Assembly (NCBI RefSeq): GCF_900116175.1 | Contig: NZ_FPCH01000002.1 | Span: 1,259,008-1,323,007 of the forward strand | DNA from: Hyphomicrobium facile | Lineage (GTDB): Bacteria; Pseudomonadota; Alphaproteobacteria; Rhizobiales; Hyphomicrobiaceae | Reading direction: 5' to 3' | DNA: 64,000 nt | Program-made: the position numbers and the translations under genes | Shown here: positions 63,482-64,000 of the stretch, piece after piece | Numbering within the stretch: the stretch's first letter is position 1 | Layout: every line of letters starts with the position of its first letter | Notes under the pieces: model-generated | Database searches by the model: none | What the model saw: the letters and a program-made list of their open reading frames with translations, nothing else | What the model was told of the DNA's origin: nothing

Positions 63482-64000
63482 ATGAGCAATATTTACCCAG
63501 TCATTTTGTCGGGCGGCTCGGGGACGCGGCTGTGGCCGCTGTCGCGGGCGATGTATCCGAAGCAGTTCATTCGTTTCTTCAACGGTCAAAGCGCGTCGTT
63601 CCTCGGCGCGGCGCTCGGGCGGCTGCCGGCGCCTGAGGGTTTCGAGCGACCGATCCTGCTGTGCAACAACGATCACCGGTTTCTGGTGCGCGAGGAGTTG
63701 GAACGCGCCGGCCTCGAGCCGCGCGCCATCGTGCTCGAGCCCATCGCGCGCAACACGGCGCCGGCCATCGCGGTCGCGGCGCTGATTGCGCTTGCCGACA
63801 ATCCGGACGCCGTTCTCGCGGTCATGCCGTCCGATCACGTCATCGAAGACGGCGCGGCGTTCGCTAAGAACATCCGGCGCGCGGCGGAGGTCGCGGCGAC
63901 GGGCAAGCTCGTCCTCTTCGGCATCAAGCCGACGGAACCGCATACGGGTTACGGTTACATCAAGCGCGGCGCGGCGCTCGCGGGCTTCGACGGTCATGCG
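63482..64000 (+). CDS. manC: Mannose-1-phosphate guanylyltransferase, partial at the right edge
   Basis: The open frame from ATG 63482 runs off the window, giving 173 residues. The nucleotidyltransferase signature LSGGSGTRLWPLSRAMYPKQF is at the N-terminus (read in two pieces), followed by LEPIARNTAPAIAVAA, MPSDHVI and GIKPTEPHTGYGYI. It makes GDP-mannose from mannose-1-phosphate and GTP. Whether a C-terminal isomerase domain is fused cannot be seen. GGGGG lies 13 nt upstream. Confidence 0.93.
   Translation, partial: MSNIYPVILSGGSGTRLWPLSRAMYPKQFIRFFNGQSASFLGAALGRLPAPEGFERPILLCNNDHRFLVREELERAGLEPRAIVLEPIARNTAPAIAVAALIALADNPDAVLAVMPSDHVIEDGAAFAKNIRRAAEVAATGKLVLFGIKPTEPHTGYGYIKRGAALAGFDGHA

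Overview
The window is a GC-rich chromosomal segment of an alphaproteobacterium of the order Hyphomicrobiales, most likely Hyphomicrobium. The best evidence is the serine-cycle pair at 51.1-55.1 kb: a serine--glyoxylate aminotransferase and a hydroxypyruvate reductase whose protein closely follows, from memory, the crystallised glycerate dehydrogenase of Hyphomicrobium methylovorum. Supporting marks are DUF4170, DUF2093, DUF1013/TrcR, DUF1236, paired M16 peptidases, a ligase-associated exonuclease/ligase module, a candidate EcfG general-stress promoter and a candidate Irr (ICE) box.

Layout. 0-5.4 kb: a FAD-linked oxidase cut by the left edge, a Cys-containing secreted protein, gshA, rsmE and ubiA. 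5.7-12.1 kb: a lipid A/Kdo block (DUF4170, MsbA-like exporter, phosphatase, a fused acyltransferase-Kdo transferase, lpxK, DUF2093). 12.2-24 kb: housekeeping genes (xseA, purD, patatin, tadA, rluB-rsmD, sugar transporter, bfd-bfr, mutL, pgi). 24.3-33.2 kb: a long minus-strand run maoC, ribF, ileS, lspA, lipoprotein, M16 pair. 33.4-42.7 kb: trcR, a SulP transporter with an adjacent XRE regulator, an acyl-CoA synthetase, an acyltransferase-3/SGNH protein, a GST, phaZ and a zinc-ribbon protein. 43-47.1 kb: stress genes (DUF1236 protein, small catalase) and an ArsR-SRPBCC cluster. 47.4-51.1 kb: two DUF465 peptides, then exonuclease-ligase. 51.1-55.1 kb: the serine-cycle enzymes with an amidase between them. 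55.3-64 kb: a Wzz/BY-kinase-like protein, an exbB-exbD-tonB operon with an extra secreted protein, a histidine kinase, a HerA-like ATPase and the start of a mannose-1-phosphate guanylyltransferase gene.

Palindromic repeats are a recurrent theme. Composite hairpin repeats of about 90 bp lie between genes at 20.6, 24.0-24.3, 47.2 and 53.9 kb, and a single hairpin at 45.0 kb. Related palindromic DNA also appears to have entered two essential-type genes in frame: a block of about 350 bp in the DNA ligase and about 60 bp in ileS, the latter matching an intergenic copy at 16.06 kb. No tRNA, rRNA, CRISPR array, transposase or prophage was seen, and no defence-type system that I would call new. The strongest unusual items are the in-frame palindromic insertions, the acyltransferase-WaaA fusion, a BY-kinase-like protein without a P-loop lysine, and two terminator-like hairpins with no obvious upstream gene.
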